Below are positions 1 to 8,178 of a stretch of DNA of 45,727 nt, piece by piece. The position numbers were made by a program, and so were the translations under genes. The stretch is from NCBI GenBank assembly GCA_934426285.1, contig CAKRYE010000013.1:1-45727 (forward strand). The letters run 5' to 3'. The stretch is from an uncultured Blautia sp. Lineage in GTDB: Bacteria; Bacillota; Clostridia; Lachnospirales; Lachnospiraceae. Each line of letters begins with the position of its first letter. The stretch's first letter is position 1. The notes below the pieces were generated by a model that was not told the origin of the DNA, made no database searches, and saw only the letters and a program-made list of their open reading frames with translations.

Positions 1-288
1 AAGAAAGGTATGGCAAAAGCTCAGACAGAGGAAGAATTAGCAGTTAAGGTTGGATACTGGCACAACTTCAGATTCAATCCTGCAGCAGAAGGAAACAAGT
101 TCTCACTTGATTCCAAGGCTCCAAGCATGGAAGAATATCAGGCATTCCTTGACGGTGAGGTTCGTTACAACTCTCTGAAACGTCAGAATCCTGAGAAAGC
201 TGCTAGACTGTTTGCTAAGAATGAGGCTGAGGCTAAGGCTAGATTTGAATATCTGCAGAAACTGATCGCTCTTCACAGCGCTGAATAA
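1..288 (+). CDS. nifJ: Pyruvate:ferredoxin oxidoreductase, C-terminal end (partial)
   Basis: The window opens inside this gene; the reading frame is open from base 1 and ends at a TAA at 286-288, so only about the last 95 residues are present. The enzyme oxidatively decarboxylates pyruvate to acetyl-CoA and reduces ferredoxin in the cytoplasm of anaerobes. Recognition rests on the C-terminal signature: a VGYWHNFRFNP stretch, then LDSKAPSMEEYQAFLDGEVR and SLKRQNPEKAARLF, which match the end of single-chain (NifJ-type) enzymes. The first ATG in frame (10) is internal and is not the start. A strong hairpin terminator follows at 372-402, so this is the last gene of its transcript. Assignment is by memory of family signatures, not by alignment. 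Confidence 0.85.
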   Translation, partial: KKGMAKAQTEEELAVKVGYWHNFRFNPAAEGNKFSLDSKAPSMEEYQAFLDGEVRYNSLKRQNPEKAARLFAKNEAEAKARFEYLQKLIALHSAE

Positions 289-371
289 TCTTTCCGCTTT
301 TTGAACGATTGATAAACAATAATATAAAATAAATAGATAGAGCTATTTATAGTGTCCAGACGATATATGGG

Positions 372-402
372 CCGCGGTACTTTGGTACCGCGGTTCTTTT
401 TT
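372..402 (+). terminator. Rho-independent terminator after nifJ
   Basis: A 9-bp perfect stem (CCGCGGTAC with GTACCGCGG, four-base loop) is followed by a T-rich tract ending at 402. It lies 84 bases after the nifJ stop and before the yfhO promoter. Confidence 0.85.
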
Positions 403-432
403 GCTTATTTTTATCTGCCTGTTGACGACAAT

Positions 433-461
433 TTGACAACTGTTGTATATTTGACTATAAT
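433..461 (+). promoter_or_regulatory. Consensus SigA-type promoter for yfhO
   Basis: TTGACA at 433-438 and TATAAT at 456-461 with a 17-nt spacer form a perfect consensus vegetative promoter. The expected start near 468 gives a leader of about 100 nt before yfhO. Confidence 0.8.
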
Positions 462-509
462 CAGTAACGGTTTTACAATGATTTTAACCGAATATCCGCT
501 TGACTTTAT

Positions 510-527
510 ATCTGTAAAGTTACAGAT
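510..527. promoter_or_regulatory. 18-bp perfect palindrome, candidate operator
   Basis: ATCTGTAA-AG-TTACAGAT is a perfect inverted repeat about 45-60 nt downstream of the predicted yfhO transcription start. The TGTA/TACA half-sites resemble those of small dimeric repressors (for example some GntR-type proteins), but no regulator can be named. It could also simply form an RNA hairpin in the leader. Confidence 0.35.
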
Positions 528-569
528 GATTATAATTGATACAGAGAAAATGAAATTAGAGGAGCTGTT

Positions 570-3320
570 ATGAGAAGGTTTGTCACGAAGGACAGTAAGA
601 AGGATTTTTATATTTTATATACCCTTGCTTTTGCACTGATTTCCGGATTTATTTTTTATCAGTTTTCCCACAATGGGAAATCTCTGGTGTGGAGTCATGA
701 CGGGATTCCCCAACATCTGAATTCCCTGGTTTATTATGGCAGGTATCTGAGGGAAATCCTGCACAGGATTTTTATAGAACATAAGCTGTCTGTTCCTATG
801 TGGGATATGAATATCGGTTATGGCTCAGACATTCTTACTACTTTACATTATTATGTGATCGGCGATCCGCTGACCCTGCTGTCTGTGTTTGTACCTGCGG
901 ATAAGACGGAGATTCTCTATGAGGTGCTGATCTTTCTGAGAATTTATCTGGCCGGGATTTCCTTCAGTATTTACTGCTTTTATCATAAGAACCCAAAGCA
1001 AGGTACTTTTATGGGTACCCTGATCTATATATTTGCGGGATGGACTATTTATGCAGCCATGAAGCACCCTTACTTTTCCAATCCTATGATTTATCTGCCC
1101 CTGGTGCTTATGGGCATTGATAAGATCTACAAAAAAGAGAAACCATGGATTTTTATCTGGGCAACGGCTATCTCGGCGATGTCAAACTTTTACTTCTTTT
1201 ATATGATCTGTATTTTTATGCTTCTCTATGCTGCATTCCGTTACTTTGGAATTTTTAAGAAGAGAAGTGTCAGAGATGTTTTGCAGTGGTTTGTAAAGTT
1301 TGTAGGTTATTATGTAATGGCGCTGATGATCGCGGCTGTAATTTTTCTGCCGGTTGTTATGACCCTTTTTGGCACAGAACGTTTTCAGGTGGAAAATTAC
1401 GTACCTCTTTTATATGACAAGATCTATTATGAAAAATATCTGGGTGATCTGATCGGCGAAAATATGATCCAGTGGGGAGTTGCCGGTTATTCGGCAGTTG
1501 CCATGGCAGGCGTATTTGTGCTGTTTTCCAGGAAAAGAAAGTATCTGGATCTGAAGCTTGGATTTATTATGCTGAATCTGTTTCTCCTGGTCCCATTTGC
1601 AGGGCATGTGCTCAATGGCTTTTCCTATGTGTCCAACCGCTGGATCTGGGCCTATGGAATGATGATCGCATATATTTTTGTGAAAGCCTATCCGGAGCTT
1701 TTTACCCTTAAAGTAAGAGAGAAGAAGAAAATCTTTGTGATGACTGTGGCATACTGTGTGCTGGCTTTGTTTGCACAGTCAGCCCGGACGGAGAGAAATA
1801 TGGCTGCAGTGATCGCCCTGGTTCTGGCTGTGTTTACAGTTACCTCCTTTGGCAATATTTTCCTTCAGGGAAAATATATGTGCGGCATGCTTTCCGGACT
1901 TTTGGTGGTCAGTATTTTGCTGAACGTGTCCTATCAGTATTCCTATGAAAAGGATTATCTGTCTGAGTTTGCAGAAGCAGAGGATGTAATGGACAAGCTG
2001 GAATCCAATACAGATAAGGCAGTATTGAATACTGGAGATCAAGGGGTGTACAGATACGACCAGTATGGTGCTCTTCCTTATGATAATACGTCCATGTATA
2101 TGGGTACCAACAGTACAGCCTATTATTTCAGCCTGGCTAACGGCAGTATCAGTCAGTTTTTTAATGAAATGTATCTGAATACGCCTTGGGAGCAGCATTA
2201 TGAGAATCTGGACAGCAGGACGATCCTTGACCGTCTGGCAGCAGTAAAATATTTTGTGATCAGCGGCAATAATTACAAATATCTGCCCTATGGATATAAT
2301 CAGGAAAAAGGTTCTGCAGGTAAGGGAAACAAGGAGTGCAGGGCCTATACAGGAGACAGCACACTGCCTCTGGGGTATACCTATGACAGCTATATCCCCA
2401 GATCTGAATATGAAAAAATGGATGTTGTGAAAAAGCAGCAGGCTCTTCTGGACGGAGTTGTGCTGGAGGATAGTTCCCTGCCAAAAGCTTCTACTTATTT
2501 TGATGATGAATCTATGGATTACAGAATGGAACCGGGAGAGGGATGTACTGTATCTGACGGTAAAATTTATGTAACCCGTGAGGGTGCCAGCCTGAAGCTG
2601 GCCTTTAACGGACTGGCGGAATGTGAGACCTATCTTATTGCAGATGATCTGGATTATGACAGCCTTTCTCCCAGACAGCTGATCGGCAAGAAACAGTGGA
2701 ACAGCCTGTCTGATTATGAAAAAAATAAAGTCCTGAATAAGGACAGTATGTGGCGTTACTGGAAGGAGACAAAGGAGGCGGCAATGTCAGTGGCCTCCGG
2801 TGATGTGCAGAAAACCATTAAGATTTTTACGGATAAATACAATGCATACAGCGGACGTCATAATTTCCTGTGCAATCTGGGATATTCCAGAACCTGCAGA
2901 AAGGTGATCGCACTTACCTTTGAAAATACAGGTGTTTATACTTATGATAAGCTTCGGGTTGTGTGCCAGCCTGTACAGGGAATCCAGGAAAAGACGCAGG
3001 AGCTTGGTGCAGAGACTCTGCAGAATATAAAGCAGGAAGAGAACCAGATTACAGGAGAGATTACGGTTTCAGATAAAAAAGCACTGGTTCTGGCAATTCC
3101 TTACAGCAAAGGCTTTACTGCCTATGTGGACGGAGAAAAAGCAGAGCTTAAGAAAGCCAATACCATGTATATGGCAGTGGAACTGGAAAAGGGAGATCAT
3201 ACAATACAGCTTATTTATTGCACTCCCTATATAAAAACCGGAGCAGTACTTACTCTGGCGGGGCTCCTTTTATATTTCATATTGGTATATAGAAGCCGCA
3301 GAAAGAAAACCTGCAGGTAA
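570..3320 (+). CDS. yfhO: YfhO family membrane glycosyltransferase
   Basis: This 916-residue polytopic protein belongs to the YfhO family. In Bacillus subtilis, YfhO works with CsbB and a GtrA-type protein to transfer a sugar from undecaprenyl phosphate to lipoteichoic acid outside the cell. The N-terminal half holds about a dozen hydrophobic segments; the family HDGIPQH motif lies in the first extracytoplasmic loop (about residues 43-49). A long soluble region (about 460-885) is followed by one last membrane helix near 890-908 and a basic tail. AGGAG at 559-563 fixes the ATG at 570. The next two genes are the expected CsbB-like enzyme and GtrA-like protein, so the three very probably form one teichoic-acid or polymer glycosylation unit. 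The sugar and the acceptor cannot be read from the sequence. Confidence 0.85.
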   Translation: MRRFVTKDSKKDFYILYTLAFALISGFIFYQFSHNGKSLVWSHDGIPQHLNSLVYYGRYLREILHRIFIEHKLSVPMWDMNIGYGSDILTTLHYYVIGDPLTLLSVFVPADKTEILYEVLIFLRIYLAGISFSIYCFYHKNPKQGTFMGTLIYIFAGWTIYAAMKHPYFSNPMIYLPLVLMGIDKIYKKEKPWIFIWATAISAMSNFYFFYMICIFMLLYAAFRYFGIFKKRSVRDVLQWFVKFVGYYVMALMIAAVIFLPVVMTLFGTERFQVENYVPLLYDKIYYEKYLGDLIGENMIQWGVAGYSAVAMAGVFVLFSRKRKYLDLKLGFIMLNLFLLVPFAGHVLNGFSYVSNRWIWAYGMMIAYIFVKAYPELFTLKVREKKKIFVMTVAYCVLALFAQSARTERNMAAVIALVLAVFTVTSFGNIFLQGKYMCGMLSGLLVVSILLNVSYQYSYEKDYLSEFAEAEDVMDKLESNTDKAVLNTGDQGVYRYDQYGALPYDNTSMYMGTNSTAYYFSLANGSISQFFNEMYLNTPWEQHYENLDSRTILDRLAAVKYFVISGNNYKYLPYGYNQEKGSAGKGNKECRAYTGDSTLPLGYTYDSYIPRSEYEKMDVVKKQQALLDGVVLEDSSLPKASTYFDDESMDYRMEPGEGCTVSDGKIYVTREGASLKLAFNGLAECETYLIADDLDYDSLSPRQLIGKKQWNSLSDYEKNKVLNKDSMWRYWKETKEAAMSVASGDVQKTIKIFTDKYNAYSGRHNFLCNLGYSRTCRKVIALTFENTGVYTYDKLRVVCQPVQGIQEKTQELGAETLQNIKQEENQITGEITVSDKKALVLAIPYSKGFTAYVDGEKAELKKANTMYMAVELEKGDHTIQLIYCTPYIKTGAVLTLAGLLLYFILVYRSRRKKTCR

Positions 3321-3388
3321 GAATAGACAGTTAACAGGTTTGGTGTATAATAATTTTTGAAAGACAGACGAGGAGATAGGATGATAAG

Positions 3389-4336
3389 ATGAACAGATTA
3401 TCAGTAGTGCTTCCGGCATACAATGAGGAACTGATGGTGGGAAAGACCTGCCGGGTATTGAAGGAGGTTCTCACAGAGGCAGAGATTCCTTACGAGCTGG
3501 TGGTAGTAAATGACGGTTCCGCAGATGGTACCTGGGCGGAGATTGAGAAGGCAGGAAAAAAGGACCCGAATGTAACAGGAGTTCATTTCTCCAGAAATTT
3601 TGGAAAGGAGGCAGCTGTTTTTGCAGGACTGGCCCAGGCCTCCGGTAATGTGATCGCTGTGATGGACTGTGACTTGCAGCATCCCCCGGCAACGCTGGTA
3701 CAGATGTACCGCCTGTGGCAGGAGGGATATGAGGTGATCGAGGGTGTCAAATCAGACAGAGGAAAAGAGGGCGCTGTCCATAAAAAGTGTGCAGAATTTT
3801 TCTATGGTATTATGACCAAGGCGACAAAGGTGAATATGAAGGATGCCTCGGATTTTAAGATGATGGACCGAAAGGCAGTGGATAGTATTTTGGCCATGCC
3901 TGAGAGAAATATGTTTTTCAGGGCTACCTCCTCCTGGGTAGGATTTAAGACTACCAGTGTCAGGTTTGAGGTACAGGAGAGAGAGGCAGGGGTTTCCAAA
4001 TGGTCTCCCTGGTCTTTGGTGAAATATGCGTTTACCAATATTGTGGCATTTACTACAGTTCCCCTGCAGTTTGTCACAGTAGGCGGATTGATCTGCTTTC
4101 TGTGTTCCCTGGTTTTGATGATCTATTCTCTGGTACAATATTTTGGAGGACGGGCAGTGGAGGGATATACCACCCTGCTTCTGGTGCTTTTACTTATAGG
4201 AAGTGCTATCATGATCAGTCTTGGGATCATCGGATATTATATTGCCAAGATTTATGAGGAAGTGAAGCATCGTCCCCGTTATATTGTGTCAAAGATCATC
4301 CATGGAAGTGAAGAAGATTTGGAGCGTAGAAAATAA
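3389..4336 (+). CDS. Polyprenyl-phosphate glycosyltransferase, GT2 (CsbB/GtrB-like)
   Basis: A 315-residue family 2 glycosyltransferase of the DPM1/GtrB/CsbB type, expected to load a sugar onto undecaprenyl phosphate on the inner membrane face. Visible features are the N-terminal LPAYNEE, VVNDGSADGT, the metal-binding MDCDLQHPP (about residue 90) and two C-terminal membrane helices (about 228-250 and 265-288) followed by a basic tail, which is the usual layout and length. An ATG at 3381 opens only a three-codon frame, so 3389 with AGGAG at 3371-3375 is the start. It lies 68 nt after yfhO and abuts gtrA with no gap, which supports a sugar-loading, flipping and transfer cassette. The donor sugar is unknown. 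Confidence 0.85.
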   Translation: MNRLSVVLPAYNEELMVGKTCRVLKEVLTEAEIPYELVVVNDGSADGTWAEIEKAGKKDPNVTGVHFSRNFGKEAAVFAGLAQASGNVIAVMDCDLQHPPATLVQMYRLWQEGYEVIEGVKSDRGKEGAVHKKCAEFFYGIMTKATKVNMKDASDFKMMDRKAVDSILAMPERNMFFRATSSWVGFKTTSVRFEVQEREAGVSKWSPWSLVKYAFTNIVAFTTVPLQFVTVGGLICFLCSLVLMIYSLVQYFGGRAVEGYTTLLLVLLLIGSAIMISLGIIGYYIAKIYEEVKHRPRYIVSKIIHGSEEDLERRK

Positions 4337-4765
4337 ATGAAACAGCTGATAAAAAAATTATATGCAAGCTCTGTGGTGCGCTATGTGTTTTTTGGCGGAT
4401 GCACCACACTGGTAAATCTGATCAGTTTTTATGTTTTAAGAAAGCTGGGGGTTGGGCTGAATATTGCCAATGTGATTTCCATTATACTAGCCATCCTTTT
4501 TGCCTATGTGGTAAATTCCAGGTTTGTTTTCCAGGATAAATGTGAAACTCTGGCAGACCACATCCGGCCTTTCTGCAAGTTTATCAGTGCCCGTCTTATG
4601 ACTATGGTCATCGAGGTAGGGGGCGTCTGGCTGCTGGTAGCAAAGCTGGGGATGAATGATATGGTGGGCAAATTTGCCACACAGTTTATTGTGCTGATCC
4701 TGAATTATGTGTTCAGCAAATTCTTTGTTTTTACCACAGGAAAAAAGAATTCTAAGGAGAATTAA
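4337..4765 (+). CDS. GtrA-like membrane protein (putative lipid-linked sugar flippase)
   Basis: A 142-residue protein with four hydrophobic helices and the GtrA-family opening (VRYVFFGGCTTLVNLISFYV near residue 13), a conserved NSRFVF in the middle and NYVFSKFFVF near the end. GtrA/GtcA proteins are thought to help flip undecaprenyl-phosphate sugars across the membrane. The ATG follows directly on the TAA of the glycosyltransferase, so translation is probably coupled. No terminator is visible in the 31 nt before cobT, so cobT may be co-transcribed with this envelope cassette. Confidence 0.85.
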   Translation: MKQLIKKLYASSVVRYVFFGGCTTLVNLISFYVLRKLGVGLNIANVISIILAILFAYVVNSRFVFQDKCETLADHIRPFCKFISARLMTMVIEVGGVWLLVAKLGMNDMVGKFATQFIVLILNYVFSKFFVFTTGKKNSKEN

Positions 4766-4796
4766 CAATAGAAAACTATGGGGAGGTACATGAGAC

Positions 4797-5861
4797 ATGA
4801 AAAATTACAGTACATTGGAGGAAACGCTTGCAGCGATCACTCCTCTTGATGAGAAAGCAATGGAGACTGCTCAGAAGCGCTGGGACAGTATTGCAAAACC
4901 ACTCCATTCTCTGGGAAAGCTGGAGACACTTCTCATCCAGATCGCAGGAATTACTGGAAATCCGGATATTGATTTTTCCAGAAGGGCACTGGTTGCCATG
5001 TGTGCGGATAATGGAGTTGTGGAAGAGGGAGTGACCCAGACAGGCCAGGAAGTTACGGCGATTGTAGCTGAAAATTTCCTTAAGGGTGATACCAGTGTCT
5101 GTGCCATGTGCAGGCAGTGTAATGTGCTGGTCTATCCTGTGGATACCGGGATGGTGACAGATACAAAGGTCCGTACAGACCTGAAGGTCATGAAGGGAAC
5201 CCATAATATGGCCAAGGGTCCGGCTATGACCAGAGAGGAAGCAATCCGGGGGATCATGGCCGGTGTAACGGCAGCTGCAGAGCTGAAGGCTAAGGGATAT
5301 CAGATCCTGGCTACCGGTGAGATGGGAATCGGAAATACCACTACCAGCAGTGCTGTAGCTTCTGTGCTCCTGGATCAGCTTGTAGAGACCATGACAGGCA
5401 GAGGAGCAGGTCTTACCAGTGAAGGCCTGAGCAGAAAGGTGGCTGCCATTAAAAAAGCCATTGAGCTGAACAACCCGGATCCGGCAGATCCTGTGGATGT
5501 ACTGGCAAAGGTAGGCGGACTGGATATTGCAGGAATGACAGGTGTGTTCCTGGGTGGTGCTGCTCTTCATATGCCGGTACTGATGGATGGATTTATTTCC
5601 TGTGTGGCAGCTCTGATCGCTATAAAACTCTGCCCTACAGCAGGAGATTATATTCTGGCCTCCCATGTATCAAAGGAACCGGCAGCTCATCTGATCCTGG
5701 AGCATATGGGAAAGGAAGCAATCCTTCACGCAGATATGTGTCTGGGAGAGGGAACCGGTGCGGTAACTCTGTTCCCGGTATTGGATATGGCTGCAGCTGT
5801 TTATCATTCCATGAGTACCTTTGAGGATATTCATGTGGAGCAGTATGAGGAGTTAAAATAA
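4797..5861 (+). CDS. cobT: Nicotinate-nucleotide-dimethylbenzimidazole phosphoribosyltransferase
   Basis: CobT (354 residues, normal length) transfers phosphoribose from nicotinate mononucleotide to the lower-ligand base and so makes alpha-ribotides for cobalamin assembly. The signature GEMGIGNTTTSSA lies near residue 180 and the catalytic glutamate is E318 in CLGEGTGAV. GGGAGG about 14-19 nt upstream (near 4780) serves the ATG at 4797. It overlaps cobU by one base (TAATG). Lachnospiraceae CobT may use bases other than dimethylbenzimidazole; nothing here decides that. I see no cobalamin riboswitch immediately upstream. Confidence 0.93.
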   Translation: MKNYSTLEETLAAITPLDEKAMETAQKRWDSIAKPLHSLGKLETLLIQIAGITGNPDIDFSRRALVAMCADNGVVEEGVTQTGQEVTAIVAENFLKGDTSVCAMCRQCNVLVYPVDTGMVTDTKVRTDLKVMKGTHNMAKGPAMTREEAIRGIMAGVTAAAELKAKGYQILATGEMGIGNTTTSSAVASVLLDQLVETMTGRGAGLTSEGLSRKVAAIKKAIELNNPDPADPVDVLAKVGGLDIAGMTGVFLGGAALHMPVLMDGFISCVAALIAIKLCPTAGDYILASHVSKEPAAHLILEHMGKEAILHADMCLGEGTGAVTLFPVLDMAAAVYHSMSTFEDIHVEQYEELK

Positions 5862-6388
5862 TGTTGATTCTTGTTACAGGGGGCAGTGGAAGCGGGAAAT
5901 CTGCCTTTGCAGAAGACCGTGTCCTTTCTCTGGGAGAGGCGAAAAGGATTTATATCGCTACCATGCACCCTTTTGACCAGGAGAGCTTTAAAAGGATTGA
6001 ACGGCATCGGAAAATGCGGGCAGGTAAGGGCTTTGATACAGTGGAATGCTATACAGGGCTGAAGGATGTGCAGATTTCCGGGGACAGTGTGGTATTGCTG
6101 GAATGTATGTCCAACCTTACGGCAAATGAAATGTTTGAGGAAAATGGTGCCCATCAGAAGACGGTAGAAGAGATCCTGGCTGGTGTACAAAGGCTGAAGG
6201 AGAGGGCCAGGCATGTGGTGATTGTGACCAATGAGATTTTTTCAGATGGGGTTACCTTTGAGGAAGAGATGAATACCTATCTGAAATATCTGGGTGAGAT
6301 CAATCAGGCTGTGGCAGAAATGGCAGATGAGGCAGTAGAGGTGGTATACGGGATTCCGGTATACCTGAAGAAAACAGATAATAATTGA
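5861..6388 (+). CDS. cobU: Adenosylcobinamide kinase / phosphate guanylyltransferase
   Basis: CobU phosphorylates adenosylcobinamide and then guanylylates it, giving AdoCbi-GDP, the partner of the CobT product. The P-loop GGSGSGKS is at residues 7-14 and RIERHR at 45-50 carries H49, the counterpart of the His that becomes guanylylated in Salmonella CobU. The usual [ST]NEVGxGxVP motif is degraded: here it reads TNEIFSDGV near residue 121. Length (175) is normal. The start overlaps the cobT stop by one base. A second, shorter CobU-like protein at 7205-7585 keeps the motif that is weak here. Confidence 0.88.
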   Translation: MLILVTGGSGSGKSAFAEDRVLSLGEAKRIYIATMHPFDQESFKRIERHRKMRAGKGFDTVECYTGLKDVQISGDSVVLLECMSNLTANEMFEENGAHQKTVEEILAGVQRLKERARHVVIVTNEIFSDGVTFEEEMNTYLKYLGEINQAVAEMADEAVEVVYGIPVYLKKTDNN

Positions 6389-6407
6389 TAATTGAGGAGC
6401 TTTGTAT

Positions 6408-7181
6408 ATGAAATCCCTGTGGAATAATTTTAAGGTGGCATTTGCCATGTTTTCCAAAATTCCCATGCCCAGAGCTGACTGGACAAAGGAAAATATGAAA
6501 TATATGTTTTGTTTCTTCCCTTTTATCGGCACTGTGATCGGTATATTGACAATGGCAGTGGCCTGGCTGGGACTGCGGTTTGAATATGAACCGGGATTCG
6601 TAACAGTAGTGCTGGTACTGATACCGGTGCTGGTGACCGGTGGAATCCATGTAGATGGCCTTCTGGATACCTCTGATGCGCTCAGCTCCTGGCAGGAACG
6701 GAGCCGGAGACTGGAGATCCTGAAGGATTCTCATGCTGGAGCTTTTGCGGTGATCACTGCAGCCGTGTATTTTCTTACCTGGCTGGGTGCTTTCAGTCAG
6801 CTCTATGGAAGGGGAAATCTTCATGCAATAGGGATCCTCAGTCTTGGGTTTATGGTTTCCAGGTGTCTGTCAGGAATTGGTGTGATCACCTTTCCCAAGG
6901 CAAAGGCAGATGGCACAGTAGCGCAGTTTTCCAGAAATTCTTCAGATGTAGTATCCAGAAATGTATTGATCTTTTACCTGGTACTTCTTCTGGCAGGGAT
7001 GATGTGGATCCATCCTGTATGGGGACTGGCAGCTTTCGTGGCAGCTTTGCTGGTATTCTGGTATTATCATCATATGGCAATGAAATATTTCGGAGGAACT
7101 ACAGGAGACCTGTCAGGCTTTTTCCTTTGCCTCTGTGAGGTGGGAATGGCTGTGGTACTGGCTGTGATTTCTAATTTCTAA
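6408..7181 (+). CDS. cobS: Adenosylcobinamide-GDP ribazoletransferase (cobalamin synthase)
   Basis: CobS is the membrane enzyme that joins AdoCbi-GDP to alpha-ribazole phosphate, the last assembly step of the nucleotide loop. The protein (257 residues) has the N-terminal FSKIPMP motif and GGIHVDGLLDTSDAL (about residues 79-93), which carries the metal-binding acidic residues of the family, plus several membrane helices. A TTG at 6402 is in frame, but GAGGAG at 6394-6399 is better spaced for the ATG at 6408, which I chose. It lies between the two CobU-like genes in one tight operon. Confidence 0.9.
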   Translation: MKSLWNNFKVAFAMFSKIPMPRADWTKENMKYMFCFFPFIGTVIGILTMAVAWLGLRFEYEPGFVTVVLVLIPVLVTGGIHVDGLLDTSDALSSWQERSRRLEILKDSHAGAFAVITAAVYFLTWLGAFSQLYGRGNLHAIGILSLGFMVSRCLSGIGVITFPKAKADGTVAQFSRNSSDVVSRNVLIFYLVLLLAGMMWIHPVWGLAAFVAALLVFWYYHHMAMKYFGGTTGDLSGFFLCLCEVGMAVVLAVISNF

Positions 7182-7204
7182 AGAGGATGTGGGGTACATA
7201 GAGT

Positions 7205-7585
7205 ATGGAAATGATTATAGGTGGTGCATATCAGGGAAAAACAGAATATGCCAAAAAAGAATATCCGGATTTGATCTGGGGAGAGGGCAGCGGTCTGTCC
7301 AGAGAGGAATTGTTTGTTGCAGAAGGTGTCCTGAATTTTCATGAGTTTATCCGCAGAGAGATAAAAGCAGGCAGGGAGGTATCTGATCTGGCAGAAGCCC
7401 TGATCCGTGAGAATCCGGAGGTGGTTCTGGTTTCTCAGGAGGTGGGATATGGAGTCGTTCCCATAGATGCCTTTGACAGAAAATACAGAGAAGCAGTAGG
7501 CCGGGTTTGTACCAGGTTGGCTGCCTACAGCTACAAGGTTACGCGGGTAGCCTGCGGGATTGGAATGGTGATTAAAAATGATTAA
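7205..7585 (+). CDS. Short CobU-like protein
   Basis: A 126-residue member of the CobU superfamily, about 50 residues shorter than normal CobU. It has a P-loop GGAYQGKT (residues 6-13) and the well-conserved family C-terminal part SQEVGYGVVP (77-86), then a stretch like the end of CobU (RLAAYSYKVTRVACGI). The middle segment that holds the guanylylated His region in CobU is missing. It may be a kinase-only or regulatory paralog, or act with the full-length CobU at 5861-6388, which lacks the VG.G.VP motif. It overlaps the phosphatase gene by 8 nt, so it is firmly within the cobalamin operon. Its exact reaction is unknown. Confidence 0.75.
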   Translation: MEMIIGGAYQGKTEYAKKEYPDLIWGEGSGLSREELFVAEGVLNFHEFIRREIKAGREVSDLAEALIRENPEVVLVSQEVGYGVVPIDAFDRKYREAVGRVCTRLAAYSYKVTRVACGIGMVIKND

Positions 7586-8177
7586 ATTATGGCTGATCCG
7601 TCATGGAATGACAGAGGGAAATAAGAAAGCCAGATATATTGGTGTGACAGATGAACCTCTTTGTCCGGAGGGAATAGAGGTTCTCCACAAAATGGATTAT
7701 CCAAGGCCGGACGCCGTTTACGTCAGCCCTCTGAAACGCTGTGTGCAGACTGCGGCAATTCTTTTTCCGGAAGAGCCGGTACAGATTATCGAAGAGCTGT
7801 CCGAATGTGATTTTGGGGAATTTGAGAATAAAAATTATAAGGAACTGGATGGAAATGCTGATTATCAGGCATGGGTGGACAGTAACGGAATGCTGCCCTT
7901 TCCCGGAGGGGAGAGCAGAGAGGAAGCCAAGAGGAGAAATCTGACAGGCTTTGATAAGGCTGTCACCAGATGCATCCGCAGGGGAATTTCTCAGGCTGCG
8001 CTGGTGATTCATGGCGGTACTATCATGAATATTATGGAGGAATATGCTCAGATTCCCAGATCCTTTTATGAGTGGCATGTGAAAAATGGCGGCGGATATG
8101 AGGTGGAACTGGACGAGAATCTGTGGCAGAAGAACAGAAAAGAACTGATACTGAAATCATCGGTTATGGAGGGTTAA
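7578..8177 (+). CDS. Histidine phosphatase, probable alpha-ribazole phosphatase (CobC-like)
   Basis: A 199-residue branch-1 histidine phosphatase with RHGMTEGN (residues 8-15, phospho-accepting His) and a second active-site His in VIHGGT. Members next to cobS/cobU usually remove the 5'-phosphate of alpha-ribazole or cobalamin 5'-phosphate, completing the lower-ligand pathway. The operon position is the main reason for this call; the fold alone would also fit a general phosphoglycerate mutase-type phosphatase. The start ATG overlaps the preceding gene by 8 nt and the next gene begins 1 nt after the stop. Confidence 0.8.
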   Translation: MIKLWLIRHGMTEGNKKARYIGVTDEPLCPEGIEVLHKMDYPRPDAVYVSPLKRCVQTAAILFPEEPVQIIEELSECDFGEFENKNYKELDGNADYQAWVDSNGMLPFPGGESREEAKRRNLTGFDKAVTRCIRRGISQAALVIHGGTIMNIMEEYAQIPRSFYEWHVKNGGGYEVELDENLWQKNRKELILKSSVMEG

Positions 8178-8178
8178 T

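Noticed and set aside
372..393. T-box-like GGTACCGCGG downstream of nifJ
   Set aside because: It is one arm of a simple terminator hairpin; there is no Stem I, no specifier and no downstream amino-acid gene.
352..573. 73-codon plus-strand ORF before yfhO
   Set aside because: It starts ahead of the nifJ terminator, runs through the yfhO promoter and leader, has no ribosome binding site and resembles no protein.
4766..4796. Cobalamin riboswitch ahead of cobT
   Set aside because: The gap is only 31 nt and has no B12-box; none is seen upstream of yfhO either.
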